Of a stretch of DNA of 64,000 nucleotides, positions 8,189 to 17,121 are shown one piece after another; the stretch's first letter is position 1, and each line of letters starts with the position of its first letter. Source of the DNA: CAVUBL01 sp963739795 (lineage in GTDB: Bacteria > Acidobacteriota > Thermoanaerobaculia > Multivoradales > DATKCC01); contig CAVUBL010000007.1 in assembly GCA_963739795.1 (NCBI GenBank), positions 124,001 through 188,000 on the forward strand, read 5' to 3'. The notes below the pieces were generated by a model. It saw only the letters and a list, made by a program, of their open reading frames with translations. It was not told the origin of the DNA and searched no databases. The position numbers and the translations under genes were made by a program.

Positions 8189-8668
8189 TCAGAGCTTGAA
8201 GACCGTGCCGAAGGGGACCTCGATCGAGGTGTCGACCTCGATCTCGCCCTTGTTCGTCAGGTCCATCTCGAGCCAGTGCAGCGGCCGCGGGGCGGGCCCC
8301 GCGATCACCTCGCCGTCGAGGTTGTACTTGCTGCCGTGGCACGGGCACGCGATGATCCCGGCGCTCGGCTGATAGCGGGTGATGCACCCCAGGTGGGTGC
8401 AGATCGAAGACATCGACCGAAAACCGTCGGGGCGGCGGATCACGTAGGCGCGGAACATCTCGTTGGTGACCACCTGCCCGACCCCGATGGCGTCCGGCGG
8501 CCCGGCGTCGAACTTGGTCGGCGGCTCGAACAAGGCCCGGGGCTTCAAGAAGTCGGCGGACAGGGCCGCGGCGCCGCCGGCGGCCACCGCGCACGCCGCG
8601 AGGCCCGTCGCCTGGCAGAAGTGGCGCCGGGTGGTCGCGCGGTCGTGTTTCGATTTCTTCTCAGACAT
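8189..8668 (-). CDS. Rieske [2Fe-2S] iron-sulfur protein
   Basis: The 159-residue protein is the Rieske subunit that takes the first electron from quinol and passes it to the c-type cytochrome. Box 1 is CTHLGC at residues 90-95 and box 2 is CPCHGS at 108-113; C90, H92, C108 and H111 are the cluster ligands and C95/C110 the expected disulfide. The N-terminus TTRRHFCQATG plus a hydrophobic stretch (about 20-37) looks like a twin-arginine signal anchor, as usual for Rieske proteins. It overlaps the upstream GltD-like gene by eight bases, so the two should be co-translated. Confidence 0.95.
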   Translation of the reverse strand: MSEKKSKHDRATTRRHFCQATGLAACAVAAGGAAALSADFLKPRALFEPPTKFDAGPPDAIGVGQVVTNEMFRAYVIRRPDGFRSMSSICTHLGCITRYQPSAGIIACPCHGSKYNLDGEVIAGPAPRPLHWLEMDLTNKGEIEVDTSIEVPFGTVFKL

Positions 8669-10529
8669 GGGTCACCTCCTCGATAATCGAGAAACTCTCC
8701 ATCGTGATCGTTCCGGTCGGACAGCGGGCGGCGCACAGCCCGCACCGGATGCACACCGTCTCGTCCTTGAGCAGCGCCGTGCCCCGCACCTCGTCGTCGA
8801 ACAGCGCCGCGCCGGCGTCTCCGAGCTCCTCCGCGGCGGCCTCGGCGAGGGCCGGGTCGGCGGCGATCTCGGCCAGCGGAATGAGCTCGATACAGTCTTC
8901 GGGGCAGACGTCGGCGCAGCCGCCGCACAGGATGCATTCGGTGCCGCGCTCCGGGTCCTCGTGGAAGATCGTGTTGATCCAGCAGCGCAGGCAGCGCGAG
9001 GCCTCTCGCTGGGCCGCCGGCTCGGAGAAGCACTGCTCGAGCTCGGCGATCCCGATGCGCCGATCGATGGGCAGGATGGGCGGCCTCTGGCGGGGCACCC
9101 CCTCGTAGTCGAAGGGGCGCGTGTATTGGGGCAACGGCTCGATCACCACCTCCAGGCGCTCGTGGGGAATCTCGGTGCCCCGGAGGTAGGCGTGGATGGA
9201 CGAGGCCGCCCGCTTGCCGTCGGCGACGGCGGTGATGGCGATCCGGGGGCCGAAGGCCACGTCGCCGCCGGCGTAGACACCGGGCGCGGTGGTCTCCAGG
9301 GTGTCCGGGTCCACTTGGATCGTCCCGCGGCGGGTGACCGCCACGCCGTCCTCGGGCGAGAGGAAGGACAGGTCGCTCGCCTGACCGATGGCCAGGATGA
9401 CGGTGTCCGCCGCCATGGCGAGCTCGGTGCCCTCCTCGATCTTCGGGTTGAACCGGCCGTCGGCGTCGAAGACCGAGCTGCACTCGAGGGTCTCGAGGCC
9501 GGTCACCTTGCCACGAGAGCCGAGGATCGTCTTGAGCCCGCGGCCGGGGTGGAAGACCACCCCCTCCCGGCGCGCCTCCGCCACCTCCTCCGTATCGGCC
9601 GGCATCTCCTCCATGGACTCCAGGGAGACCACGTGGATCTCCTTGACACCGAAGCGCAGCGCCGTGCGCGCCACGTCCAGGGCGGTGACGATGTTGATCT
9701 CCCGGTTGACCGCTTCCTCCGGCACGCCGGTCCGCAGCGCCGTGCGCGCCACGTCCAAGGCCACGTTGCCGCCGCCCACCACGACTACGCGCTGGCCGAT
9801 CTCGAGCCGGTAGCCCATGTTGACGTTGAGCAAGTAGTCGACCCCCTTGAGCACCCCGTCGAGGTCGACCCCGGGCACGTTCATGTCGCGGCCCTTGTGG
9901 GCGCCGATGCCCAGGAACACCGCCCGGAAACCGTCCCGGCGCAGGCTGGAGAGGGTGAAGTCGCGCCCCAGGCGCTGGTTGACCTTGAGCTCCACGCCGA
10001 GGCTCAGGATGGCGTTGATCTCCATCTTGATGAGCTCGCGGGGCAGGCGGTACTCGGGGATCCCCAGACGCAGCATGCCGCCGGCCACCGGCTGCGCCTC
10101 GAAGATCGTCACCGGGTAGCCGAGGAGGGCCAGGTCGTGGGCTGCCGCCAGCCCCGCCGGCCCGGCGCCGACGATGGCGATCCGCTCCTCGGGGTAGCGC
10201 AGCTCACGCTGGCCGTAGACCTCGCGCAGCACGTCGAGGTCGATCATGCTCTCGACGCCGAAGCGCTCGGTGACGAACCGCTTCAGCGCCCGGATCGAGA
10301 TCGGCTCGTCCAGGGCGCCGCGGCGGCAGGAGGCCTCGCACGGGGCCGCGCAGATGCGGCCGCAGATCGAGGCCAGGGGGTTGGGGCGCCGGGCGACCGC
10401 GTAGGCTTCGCGGTAGCGCCCATCGGCGATGAGCGCCACGTAGCGTCCGGCCTCGGTGCCCACGGGGCACGCGGTGTAGCACGGAAAGTTGCTTTCGAGC
10501 CACGCTCGATCGACCCGGCGCCGGGACAT
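8661..10529 (-). CDS. GltD-like FAD/NAD(P) oxidoreductase with C-terminal two-cluster ferredoxin domain
   Basis: This 622-residue cytoplasmic protein belongs to the glutamate-synthase-beta/dihydropyrimidine-dehydrogenase flavoprotein superfamily. In order it has an N-terminal Cys-rich [4Fe-4S] domain (C17, C21, C56, C60, C64, C68), an FAD Rossmann motif GAGPAGLAAAHDL (121-133), an NAD(P) motif VGGGNVALDVARTA (251-264), a second FAD motif with GVYAGGDVAFGP, and two CxxCxxCxxxC motifs, CILCGGCADVCPE and CIRCGLCAARCPT, near the end. No glutamate synthase large subunit is nearby, and the gene overlaps the Rieske gene, so a link between NAD(P)H or ferredoxin and the quinone/bc complex is more likely. 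ALDVARTALR occurs twice, 26 residues apart. Confidence 0.85.
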   Translation of the reverse strand: MSRRRVDRAWLESNFPCYTACPVGTEAGRYVALIADGRYREAYAVARRPNPLASICGRICAAPCEASCRRGALDEPISIRALKRFVTERFGVESMIDLDVLREVYGQRELRYPEERIAIVGAGPAGLAAAHDLALLGYPVTIFEAQPVAGGMLRLGIPEYRLPRELIKMEINAILSLGVELKVNQRLGRDFTLSSLRRDGFRAVFLGIGAHKGRDMNVPGVDLDGVLKGVDYLLNVNMGYRLEIGQRVVVVGGGNVALDVARTALRTGVPEEAVNREINIVTALDVARTALRFGVKEIHVVSLESMEEMPADTEEVAEARREGVVFHPGRGLKTILGSRGKVTGLETLECSSVFDADGRFNPKIEEGTELAMAADTVILAIGQASDLSFLSPEDGVAVTRRGTIQVDPDTLETTAPGVYAGGDVAFGPRIAITAVADGKRAASSIHAYLRGTEIPHERLEVVIEPLPQYTRPFDYEGVPRQRPPILPIDRRIGIAELEQCFSEPAAQREASRCLRCWINTIFHEDPERGTECILCGGCADVCPEDCIELIPLAEIAADPALAEAAAEELGDAGAALFDDEVRGTALLKDETVCIRCGLCAARCPTGTITMESFSIIEEVTHV

Positions 10530-10548
10530 CTTCGTCTCCCCTCGGCCT

Positions 10549-11139
10549 CTACTTGGCCAGCGAGAAGCTCGCCTCGGTGGAACCGGAGACCGTCACCTGC
10601 TGGCTCACACCCTTGAGCTTCGGGTGCCAGACCTTGACGGTGTAGGTCCCGTCGGGCACGCCCTTGATCGTGTAGGCGCCGCTCGCGTCGGTGACCGCGA
10701 AGTAGGGCGTCGGCAGGGCGAGGATGAAGCCCTCCATCTCGGGGTGCACGTTGCACAGGAGGGTCGCGTTGCAGGGCTTCTTGAAGGTGTAGCTCTTCTT
10801 GTGCCCCTGCGGCCAGCTCCCCAGGTTGAAGCGGTCGGCGCACTTGTCCGGCGTGAACACGTTGTGGAGCAAAGCGTCGCTGTTGAGGAAGTCCACCGTC
10901 GTGCCCACCAGCACCGGCAGCACGTGGGGCTGGAACTGGATGTCCTTCTGGTCCATGAGCGCGTGCTCGGCGGGCGCCGGGAAGGTCTTGCCGGCGATCT
11001 GGTCGACATAGACGACGGCGTCGGCCGAGTTGCGCAGGCCGGTGGCCTTCACGGTCCCGTGGATCTCACCGGCGGTGAGGGGACCCGCGACGGCCAGGAG
11101 CGTCACGAGGGAAAGCAGGATTGCTGTCTTCATGGTCAT
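10549..11139 (-). CDS. secreted cupredoxin-like protein with C-terminal carboxypeptidase-regulatory-like domain
   Basis: The 196-residue protein has a signal peptide (cleavage expected after about residue 23, ..GPLTAG). A type-1 copper site is suggested by His92 (ALLHNVF) and by Cys129, His132 and Met135 in LLCNVHPEMEGF. The tail (about 145-196, GAYTIKGVPDGTYTVKVWHP) resembles CarboxypepD_reg/transthyretin-like domains. It is probably a periplasmic electron carrier or copper-binding protein of the respiratory operon, 19 bases upstream of the GltD-like gene. The start could be the ATG at 11139 or the one at 11133; GGAG suits the first with 4-base and the second with 10-base spacing. Confidence 0.8.
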   Translation of the reverse strand: MTMKTAILLSLVTLLAVAGPLTAGEIHGTVKATGLRNSADAVVYVDQIAGKTFPAPAEHALMDQKDIQFQPHVLPVLVGTTVDFLNSDALLHNVFTPDKCADRFNLGSWPQGHKKSYTFKKPCNATLLCNVHPEMEGFILALPTPYFAVTDASGAYTIKGVPDGTYTVKVWHPKLKGVSQQVTVSGSTEASFSLAK

Positions 11140-11161
11140 TCGTCTCCAGGAGCCGGCGGCT

Positions 11162-12568
11162 CTAGTACGCGAAGCGCAGGACCGCGGCGAGTTGGTAGTT
11201 CCGGCTCTGCTCCAGGTCGCGGCGGTACTCCAGCATCGTCTTGATGTTGGCGCGCACCAGGAAGGTGAAGTCGGCGTTGAGGTAGCGCATCTCCGGCGCG
11301 GAGGTGTCTCCGGGCTTGAGGTCCTCGTAGCGGAGCGAGGTCTGGAACGGGGGACGGATGACGTAGTCCGCCTGGAGGAACCAGGTGTCGTAGCCGGGGG
11401 TCGACTCGTAGAGCTGTGCTCCCGACCCGTCGTTGACCTGCAACTTGTCCGTGCCGTGGAGGGCCACGCCGAAGACGTTCAGGTCGTTCCACAGCCATGA
11501 GGCGAAGAGGCCGACGCGCTCGTAGCGGCGGTCCTGGACGTTGAACGTCACGCCGTTGTCATCCGCCACCGGGAAGTCGATCCCCGAGCCGTCCCCGGAG
11601 TAGCCGAGGAGCCCGACGCGGAGCGACTTCTCCCGCCAGTTCTCGGGCGGCAGCGTGACGCCGGTGGTGTCGCCGTCCAGCCCCATGCCGCCGAACTTGT
11701 AGTCGATCCGGGCCCAGACGTCCTTCGAGTTGTTGCCGTCGACGGTGTCGTTGGGGCCGGGTCCCAGACCGTTGGTGACGCCCACCGTGTAGAAGAACCG
11801 GTGGTGGGCGATGCCGTACATCTCGATGCCCTGGACCAGCGCCGGCAGGCTGATGCCCACGTCCTCCTCGATGCCGGTGCCGCCGTGGAGCCCGATGGGG
11901 TTGTAGTTGAACAGGGTGTCGACGCCGTTGTCGGTCATCAACCACATCTCCTGGAAGCTGTCCTCCAGGTCGGGCGAGAACTTGCCGATCTTGAAGTTGA
12001 CCAGGTTCTCCGGGCCGAACGGCGAGTTCACGTGGAGCTGGGCGTGCTCGATCTCGGTCTCGGTCCCTCCGTCCGAGGTCTCGCCGAAGGTGAACTCGCC
12101 GAAGAAGCTGAAGTGGTCACCGAGCGTGCCCGCCGAGAAGATGTTGGCCTCCTGCGGGAACTGGAAGTCGTTGTGGGTGACCTGGTGGCCGCTGTCGTCC
12201 TGGCTGGAGGCGTAGACGTTCGCCATCTTCACGTTGATGGCGATGGGGGCGCCTCCCGGCAGGTCGCTCGGGTAGACGGCCTTGGGCCAGACGCGCTTGT
12301 AGGCGTCGGCGCCCAGGCTGACCGGCGCTTGCTTGACCTGCGCCTCCGTCTCCGACGGCAGGCGGTAGCCGCGAAGGCGGAAGGCCTCACCGAAGGGGTT
12401 GAGCTTGGGGAACACGGTGTGGCAGGTCTGACAGCTCGTGTGGTACTTGCGGGCGAAGACGGGCACGGCATGCACAGGGGCGACGGTCGCGAAGACCAGC
12501 GCGAGACCCATCACCGCGGTCACCGTGCGGGCCAGCGCTCGCCTCGAAGCGTGTGTCTCTCCTCTCAT
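11162..12568 (-). CDS. outer-membrane beta-barrel protein with one N-terminal c-type heme motif
   Basis: The 468-residue exported protein has a signal peptide ending near ..VAPVHA and, directly after it, a CxxCH motif (C46, C49, H50) in the context KYHTSCQTCHTVFPKLNPFG. The rest is rich in alternating, aromatic-containing strands, ends in FAY and lacks hydrophobic helices, which fits an outer-membrane barrel. Proteins of this type are annotated as cytochrome c family/porin-like and often lie beside respiratory genes. The ATG at 12568 follows AAGGAGG with six-base spacing, better than any upstream start. As first gene of the operon it may link periplasmic carriers to the outside; that function is inferred. 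Confidence 0.75.
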   Translation of the reverse strand: MRGETHASRRALARTVTAVMGLALVFATVAPVHAVPVFARKYHTSCQTCHTVFPKLNPFGEAFRLRGYRLPSETEAQVKQAPVSLGADAYKRVWPKAVYPSDLPGGAPIAINVKMANVYASSQDDSGHQVTHNDFQFPQEANIFSAGTLGDHFSFFGEFTFGETSDGGTETEIEHAQLHVNSPFGPENLVNFKIGKFSPDLEDSFQEMWLMTDNGVDTLFNYNPIGLHGGTGIEEDVGISLPALVQGIEMYGIAHHRFFYTVGVTNGLGPGPNDTVDGNNSKDVWARIDYKFGGMGLDGDTTGVTLPPENWREKSLRVGLLGYSGDGSGIDFPVADDNGVTFNVQDRRYERVGLFASWLWNDLNVFGVALHGTDKLQVNDGSGAQLYESTPGYDTWFLQADYVIRPPFQTSLRYEDLKPGDTSAPEMRYLNADFTFLVRANIKTMLEYRRDLEQSRNYQLAAVLRFAY

Positions 12569-12880
12569 GGAATCCTCCTTGGTCCTCAGGCCAATTGATG
12601 GATCCCAAGTTACGGCGCGGGCCGGCACAGCACCATCCACCGAGTGCATCATTTTGTTGATGCACTTACATCAGATCCGACCGGAAGCGCGCCTTCCTCG
12701 GCGAGGCCTCAGCGGCCGTCTACTAGAGAATCTCCGCCTCAAACCGACGAGGCGTTTGGAGCCGCGTGGGCTTGGTGAGACGCAGGTCCCCCACCGACGG
12801 GAACCCGGTCGGCGAGAACCTGGCGGCCCGGGCCTTCCGAGGGGGTGGGAAGGGGATCGAGGGGATGCGGGGGGAATCCG
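12569..12880 (-). promoter_or_regulatory. promoter region of the respiratory operon with overlapping TGATG/CATCA palindromes
   Basis: This 312-base gap separates the PAS-LuxR regulator from the cytochrome operon on the same strand. A perfect 8-base inverted repeat, GTGCATCA and TGATGCAC around TTTTGT, lies at 12644-12665. Its right arm is shared with a second repeat, TGATG and CATCA around CACTTA, at 12658-12672. It sits about 80 bases before the first ATG and is a good operator candidate. The other end (12831-12880) is a copy of the dispersed hairpin repeat. No gene is seen. Confidence 0.5.
12831..12880 (-). repeat. dispersed GC-rich hairpin repeat (type A), after luxR-type gene
   Basis: Contains GGTGGGAAGGGGATCGAGGGG followed by ATGCGGGGGG on the plus strand and abuts the stop codon of the regulator gene at 12881. 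It is one of at least ten related copies in this window. The left half of the hairpin is partly degraded. Confidence 0.7.
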
Positions 12881-13543
12881 CTAGATCAGCCGGTGGTGCA
12901 GGGCGAAGGAGACGGCCTCGAGCTTGCTGTGGACCTCGAGCTTGCGCAGGATGTTCTGCACGTGGTTGCGCACCGTCGTGACGCTGATGAACAAGGAGTC
13001 GGCGATCTCCTCGGTGCCGGTGCCGTCGGCGAGCAGCCGGAGCACCTCCACCTCGCGGCCGGTCAGGGGGCGGTGCGGCGGCTCCTCGGGCGGGGCGGCG
13101 GCCGGTGGCCGGGGGAGGCTCGAGAGGCCGGCAGGCCGGGGCGGGTTGCCCAAGGGGACCAGCCCGGCGGCCCCGGCAGGTTGAACCGGCTGGACGAGGT
13201 GGAGCATGGTGAACTGGGAGGGACGCGGTCCGGGCACGACGACGACCGTGATCTCCACCAGGACGACCTGCCCGTTCTCCTTGCGCAGGCTCAGCCGAAA
13301 GTGGCGGATCGCTTCGCGGCGCCGCACCATCCTCGAGAGGAGACAGTCCGCGTCGCAATACCGGTTGCCGAACACGTCCTTGCCGCACAGGAGCTCGTGG
13401 CAGGGCTTGCCCAGGACCTCGGAGGCGCTGAACCCGAGGAGGCTCTCGGCGGCCTTGTTCCAGATGACGACACGCCCGTCCTCGTCGGTGCCGAAGGCGG
13501 CATCGGCGGTGCTTGCCACAAGCTCTAGCGGATCGGTCGACAA
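12881..13543 (-). CDS. PAS-domain LuxR-type transcriptional regulator with Cys-rich PAS
   Basis: The 220-residue regulator has an N-terminal PAS domain (about 5-110), a Pro-rich linker and a C-terminal LuxR helix-turn-helix (about 155-220, LTGREVEVLRLLADG with TVRNHVQNILRKL). The PAS carries C48-H49, C53, C63 and C67 in GKPCHELLCG and NRYCDADC, a layout that could hold an Fe-S cluster, heme or thiol switch. No receiver or kinase domain is present, so it probably senses directly. The start is TTG at 13543, supported by GGAGG eight bases upstream; no better ATG exists. Its place just upstream of the cytochrome operon suggests it controls it. Confidence 0.85.
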   Translation of the reverse strand: MSTDPLELVASTADAAFGTDEDGRVVIWNKAAESLLGFSASEVLGKPCHELLCGKDVFGNRYCDADCLLSRMVRRREAIRHFRLSLRKENGQVVLVEITVVVVPGPRPSQFTMLHLVQPVQPAGAAGLVPLGNPPRPAGLSSLPRPPAAAPPEEPPHRPLTGREVEVLRLLADGTGTEEIADSLFISVTTVRNHVQNILRKLEVHSKLEAVSFALHHRLI

Positions 13544-13655
13544 CCTTCAGGCCTCCGGAACCCCTGCATGTTACTCCCGCGGGGTCCGCGGGGACCCCGC
13601 GGGCGCCTGGACACCGGAGCGGCAGGCCCCGTAGACAGGGGAAAGGAGGTCTCTC

Positions 13656-14237
13656 ATGCGTCGCACGCCCGCGCTCGTCGCCGTCGTCCTCGGCACCGCC
13701 CTGCTCCTGGTCCTGACCCTGGTCCTGCTCCCGGTTGGGATCGCGCCCCGGCTGTCCGCCGACACCCCGTCCGAGGTCATCGTGGCCAACTTCCCCGAGA
13801 TCCAGAAGGTCGAGGGCAAGGTCTCGGTGGCCGAGCCGGTCCCCCACTCCGCCCTCGTCCGCCATCTGGACGTGGTGGTGCCGCCGGTCCCCCGCTCCGC
13901 CACCACCGGCCTGGTCGAGGCCGGAGTCGTCGACGCCTCCGGCTTCACCCACGCCGTCCTCGGGCTGCGCGGCGAGGTGCAGGGCAACCTCCTCAAGGAA
14001 GGCACGGTGGGCGCGGTCCTGGTGCCCGACGAGGAGCCGGTGCTCCAGGCGCTGCGCGAGCAGGGACGCTACGACTTCCCCGTGGAGGTCCGGGCCGAAG
14101 TGCACAAGCAGGACCGCGGCTACTTCGCCTCCGACCAGCCCCGGCGCGTCCTCGGGTTCCCCCGCTACCGGGTGTTCCTCTACAACAGCTCGGACCGCTC
14201 GGTGGACGCCGACCTGTACGTCTACCTGACCGAGTAG
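13656..14237 (+). CDS. exported or membrane-anchored protein of unknown function
   Basis: The 193-residue protein has an N-terminal hydrophobic segment (about residues 7-27) that serves as a signal peptide or anchor, and a soluble remainder with predicted beta character (VIVANFPEIQKVEGKVSV, YRVFLYNSSDRSVDADLYVY). I do not recognise the family. It starts with an ATG after an excellent ribosome-binding site (AAAGGAGG, spacing six) and its codon use matches the neighbours, so it is a real gene. It is divergent from the PAS-LuxR gene (113 bases apart) and convergent with zwf. The stop is followed at once by a hairpin repeat copy. Confidence 0.8.
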   Translation: MRRTPALVAVVLGTALLLVLTLVLLPVGIAPRLSADTPSEVIVANFPEIQKVEGKVSVAEPVPHSALVRHLDVVVPPVPRSATTGLVEAGVVDASGFTHAVLGLRGEVQGNLLKEGTVGAVLVPDEEPVLQALREQGRYDFPVEVRAEVHKQDRGYFASDQPRRVLGFPRYRVFLYNSSDRSVDADLYVYLTE

Positions 14238-14305
14238 ATCGGACCTCCCCCCTCACCCTCTATCCCTCTCCCACCCTCACGGGGGGAGAGGGACGCCCCC
14301 ACCCC
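14238..14305 (+). repeat. dispersed hairpin repeat (type A), divergent copy
   Basis: CCCTCTCCCACC and GGGGGGAGAGGG form the hairpin arms, and GACGCCCCC follows. The element starts directly after the stop codon of the exported protein and lies between convergent genes, where it may act as a terminator. Confidence 0.6.
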
Positions 14306-14362
14306 TTCTCGCCGTGTCCGAAGACTCGGCTCGTTGGTCCCGAGTCGGGCCTGCTCGGATGC

Positions 14363-15925
14363 CTAGTCGTTCTTGCCGACCTGGAGGGCCCGCCAGGAGC
14401 GGCCCTCGCGCTCCAGGAGGTCGTGGGAGCGGTCCGGGCCCCAGGTGCCGGCCCCGTAGTTGGGAAAGTCCTCGGGCGGCACGTTCTCGTGGCGCTCGAC
14501 GATGGGGTCGACGATCGACCAGGCCTGGTCGATCCAGTCGGCGCGGGCGAAGAGCGTCTGATTGCCCTGCATGACGTCGAGGAGAAGCCACGCATAGGCC
14601 CGGGGCGGCGAGCCCACGCCGAAGGCGTCGGCGTAGAGGAATCGCGAAGTCACGGGGGTGAGGCGAATGTCGGGGCCCGGCTGCTTGGCGATGAAGGTCT
14701 GGAGGATCCCCTCCTGGGGCTGGAGGCGGAAGACCAGGACGTTCTTGCGGATCGGGCGGTCCTCCTCGAGGGGAAACATCAGGTGCGGGGTCGGCTTGAA
14801 GTAGACGGCGACCTCGGTGAGCTTCCTCGCCAGCCGCTTGCCGGTGCGCAGGTAGAACGGCACCCCGGCCCAGCGCCAGCTATCGAGCTCCAGGCGCAGG
14901 GCGGCGAAGGTCGGGGTGGTCGAGGCGTCGTCGACCCCGTCCTCCGCGCGGTAGCCGGGCACCTCCTCGCCCTCCACGACGCCCGGTCCGTACTGGCCGA
15001 GCACGCAGTCCTCCGGGGCGGGCCGGCGGATCGAGCGCAGCACCTTGACCGTCTCGTCGCGCAGGGAGGCCCCGTCGAAATGGACCGGGGGATCGACCGC
15101 CGCCATGCACAGGAGCTGGAGAAGGTGGTTCTGCACCATGTCGCGGACCACGCCGGTCTTCTCGTAGAAGCGCGCCCGCGTGCCGATGCCGATGTCCTCG
15201 GCGGCGGTGATCTGAACGTGGTCGATGTAGTCCCGGTTCCAGATCGGCTCGAAGGCCGGGTTGGCGAACCGGAAGACGAGCATGTTCTGCACCGTCTCCT
15301 TGCCCAGGTAGTGGTCGATCCGGTAGATCTGGTCCTCGTCGAAGGCCGAGCGCAGCTCGCGGTCGAGGGCCCTGGCCGACGCGCGGTCCTCGCCGAACGG
15401 TTTCTCGATCACCAGCCGCCGCCACTGGCCGTCCTCCGGCTGGTCACTGGAGCGGCGGGCGAGGCCGGACTCGCCGAGCTGGCCGGCGATGGTGCCGAAG
15501 AGCGACGGCGGAGTGGCGAGGTGGAAGAAGGCGTCGCCCCCGACCCCGTGCTCCTCCTGGAGCTCCTCGATCCGGCGGCCGAGCCCCTGGTAGTCGTCGG
15601 CCGTGGTCAGGTCTCCTTGCAGGTAGCGGATGCGGGGAGCGAGGCGTTCCCAGACCCGGCGGTCGAAGTCGCAGCCCGCCTCCACCGCCTCGCGCATCCG
15701 GCGGCGGAAGCCGTCGTCGCTCCACTCGGAGCGGGCGAAGCCGAGGACAGCGAAGCGGTCGGGCAGGAGGTTGCGCGCCGCCAGCTCGAAGATCGAGGGG
15801 AGGAGGTCCTTCCGCGTCAGGTCGCCCGAGGCGCCGAAGACGACCATGACGCAGGGATCTGCAGCGCTCTCGGGGCTCCCCGCGCTCTCGGCCTCCAAGA
15901 CCGGCGCCCCGGTGGTTTCCTTCAC
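14363..15925 (-). CDS. zwf: glucose-6-phosphate 1-dehydrogenase
   Basis: The 520-residue enzyme oxidises glucose 6-phosphate to 6-phosphogluconolactone with reduction of NAD(P)+, the first step of the oxidative pentose phosphate pathway. Visible motifs are the nucleotide-binding VFGASGDLTRKDLLPSIF near residue 30 and the active-site RIDHYLGKE near residue 200; GWRWAGVPFYLRTGK-type sequence is present as SWRWAGVPFYLRTGKRL. The start is GTG at 15925, one base after the gnd stop (TGAGGTG), and no closer ATG exists. It is the last gene of the block, transcribed with gnd and downstream of tal/pgi, pgl and glk. Confidence 0.95.
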   Translation of the reverse strand: MKETTGAPVLEAESAGSPESAADPCVMVVFGASGDLTRKDLLPSIFELAARNLLPDRFAVLGFARSEWSDDGFRRRMREAVEAGCDFDRRVWERLAPRIRYLQGDLTTADDYQGLGRRIEELQEEHGVGGDAFFHLATPPSLFGTIAGQLGESGLARRSSDQPEDGQWRRLVIEKPFGEDRASARALDRELRSAFDEDQIYRIDHYLGKETVQNMLVFRFANPAFEPIWNRDYIDHVQITAAEDIGIGTRARFYEKTGVVRDMVQNHLLQLLCMAAVDPPVHFDGASLRDETVKVLRSIRRPAPEDCVLGQYGPGVVEGEEVPGYRAEDGVDDASTTPTFAALRLELDSWRWAGVPFYLRTGKRLARKLTEVAVYFKPTPHLMFPLEEDRPIRKNVLVFRLQPQEGILQTFIAKQPGPDIRLTPVTSRFLYADAFGVGSPPRAYAWLLLDVMQGNQTLFARADWIDQAWSIVDPIVERHENVPPEDFPNYGAGTWGPDRSHDLLEREGRSWRALQVGKND

Positions 15926-15926
15926 C

Positions 15927-16865
<939 letters not shown>

Positions 16866-17011
16866 TGAAAGAGCCTCCTTGCTTTCTTCATGAGCGTGGC
16901 CTCGAACCCGCGAGGAGCTCGAAGCTCTCGAGCCTCGTGAAACGCCGCTCCCCCACCCCCGCCGACCGTCGTCGCCGACCCCGGCAGATTGCCTTGTCCA
17001 GACGGGTGGAT

Positions 17012-17080
17012 CCACCGGATCACCCCCCTCACCCTCGTTCCCTCTCCCTCCCTCGCGGGGTGAGAGGGACGCCCCCTCCC
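17012..17080 (+). repeat. dispersed hairpin repeat (type A), divergent copy
   Basis: GGATCACCCCCCTCACCC leads into CCCTCTCCCTCCC, loop, GGGTGAGAGGG and GACGCCCCC, the same architecture as the other copies. It lies between the tal/pgi stop and the gnd start and is oriented opposite to both. Confidence 0.6.
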
Positions 17081-17121
17081 GGGGTCTCTCTTCAGAGCGC
17101 CGATGAGAGTGCTCGGCTGCC

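Noticed and set aside
8661..10529. Annotation as glutamate synthase small subunit
   Set aside because: No large subunit is nearby, two extra ferredoxin motifs are present, and the gene overlaps a Rieske gene; GltD-like is kept only as a family description.
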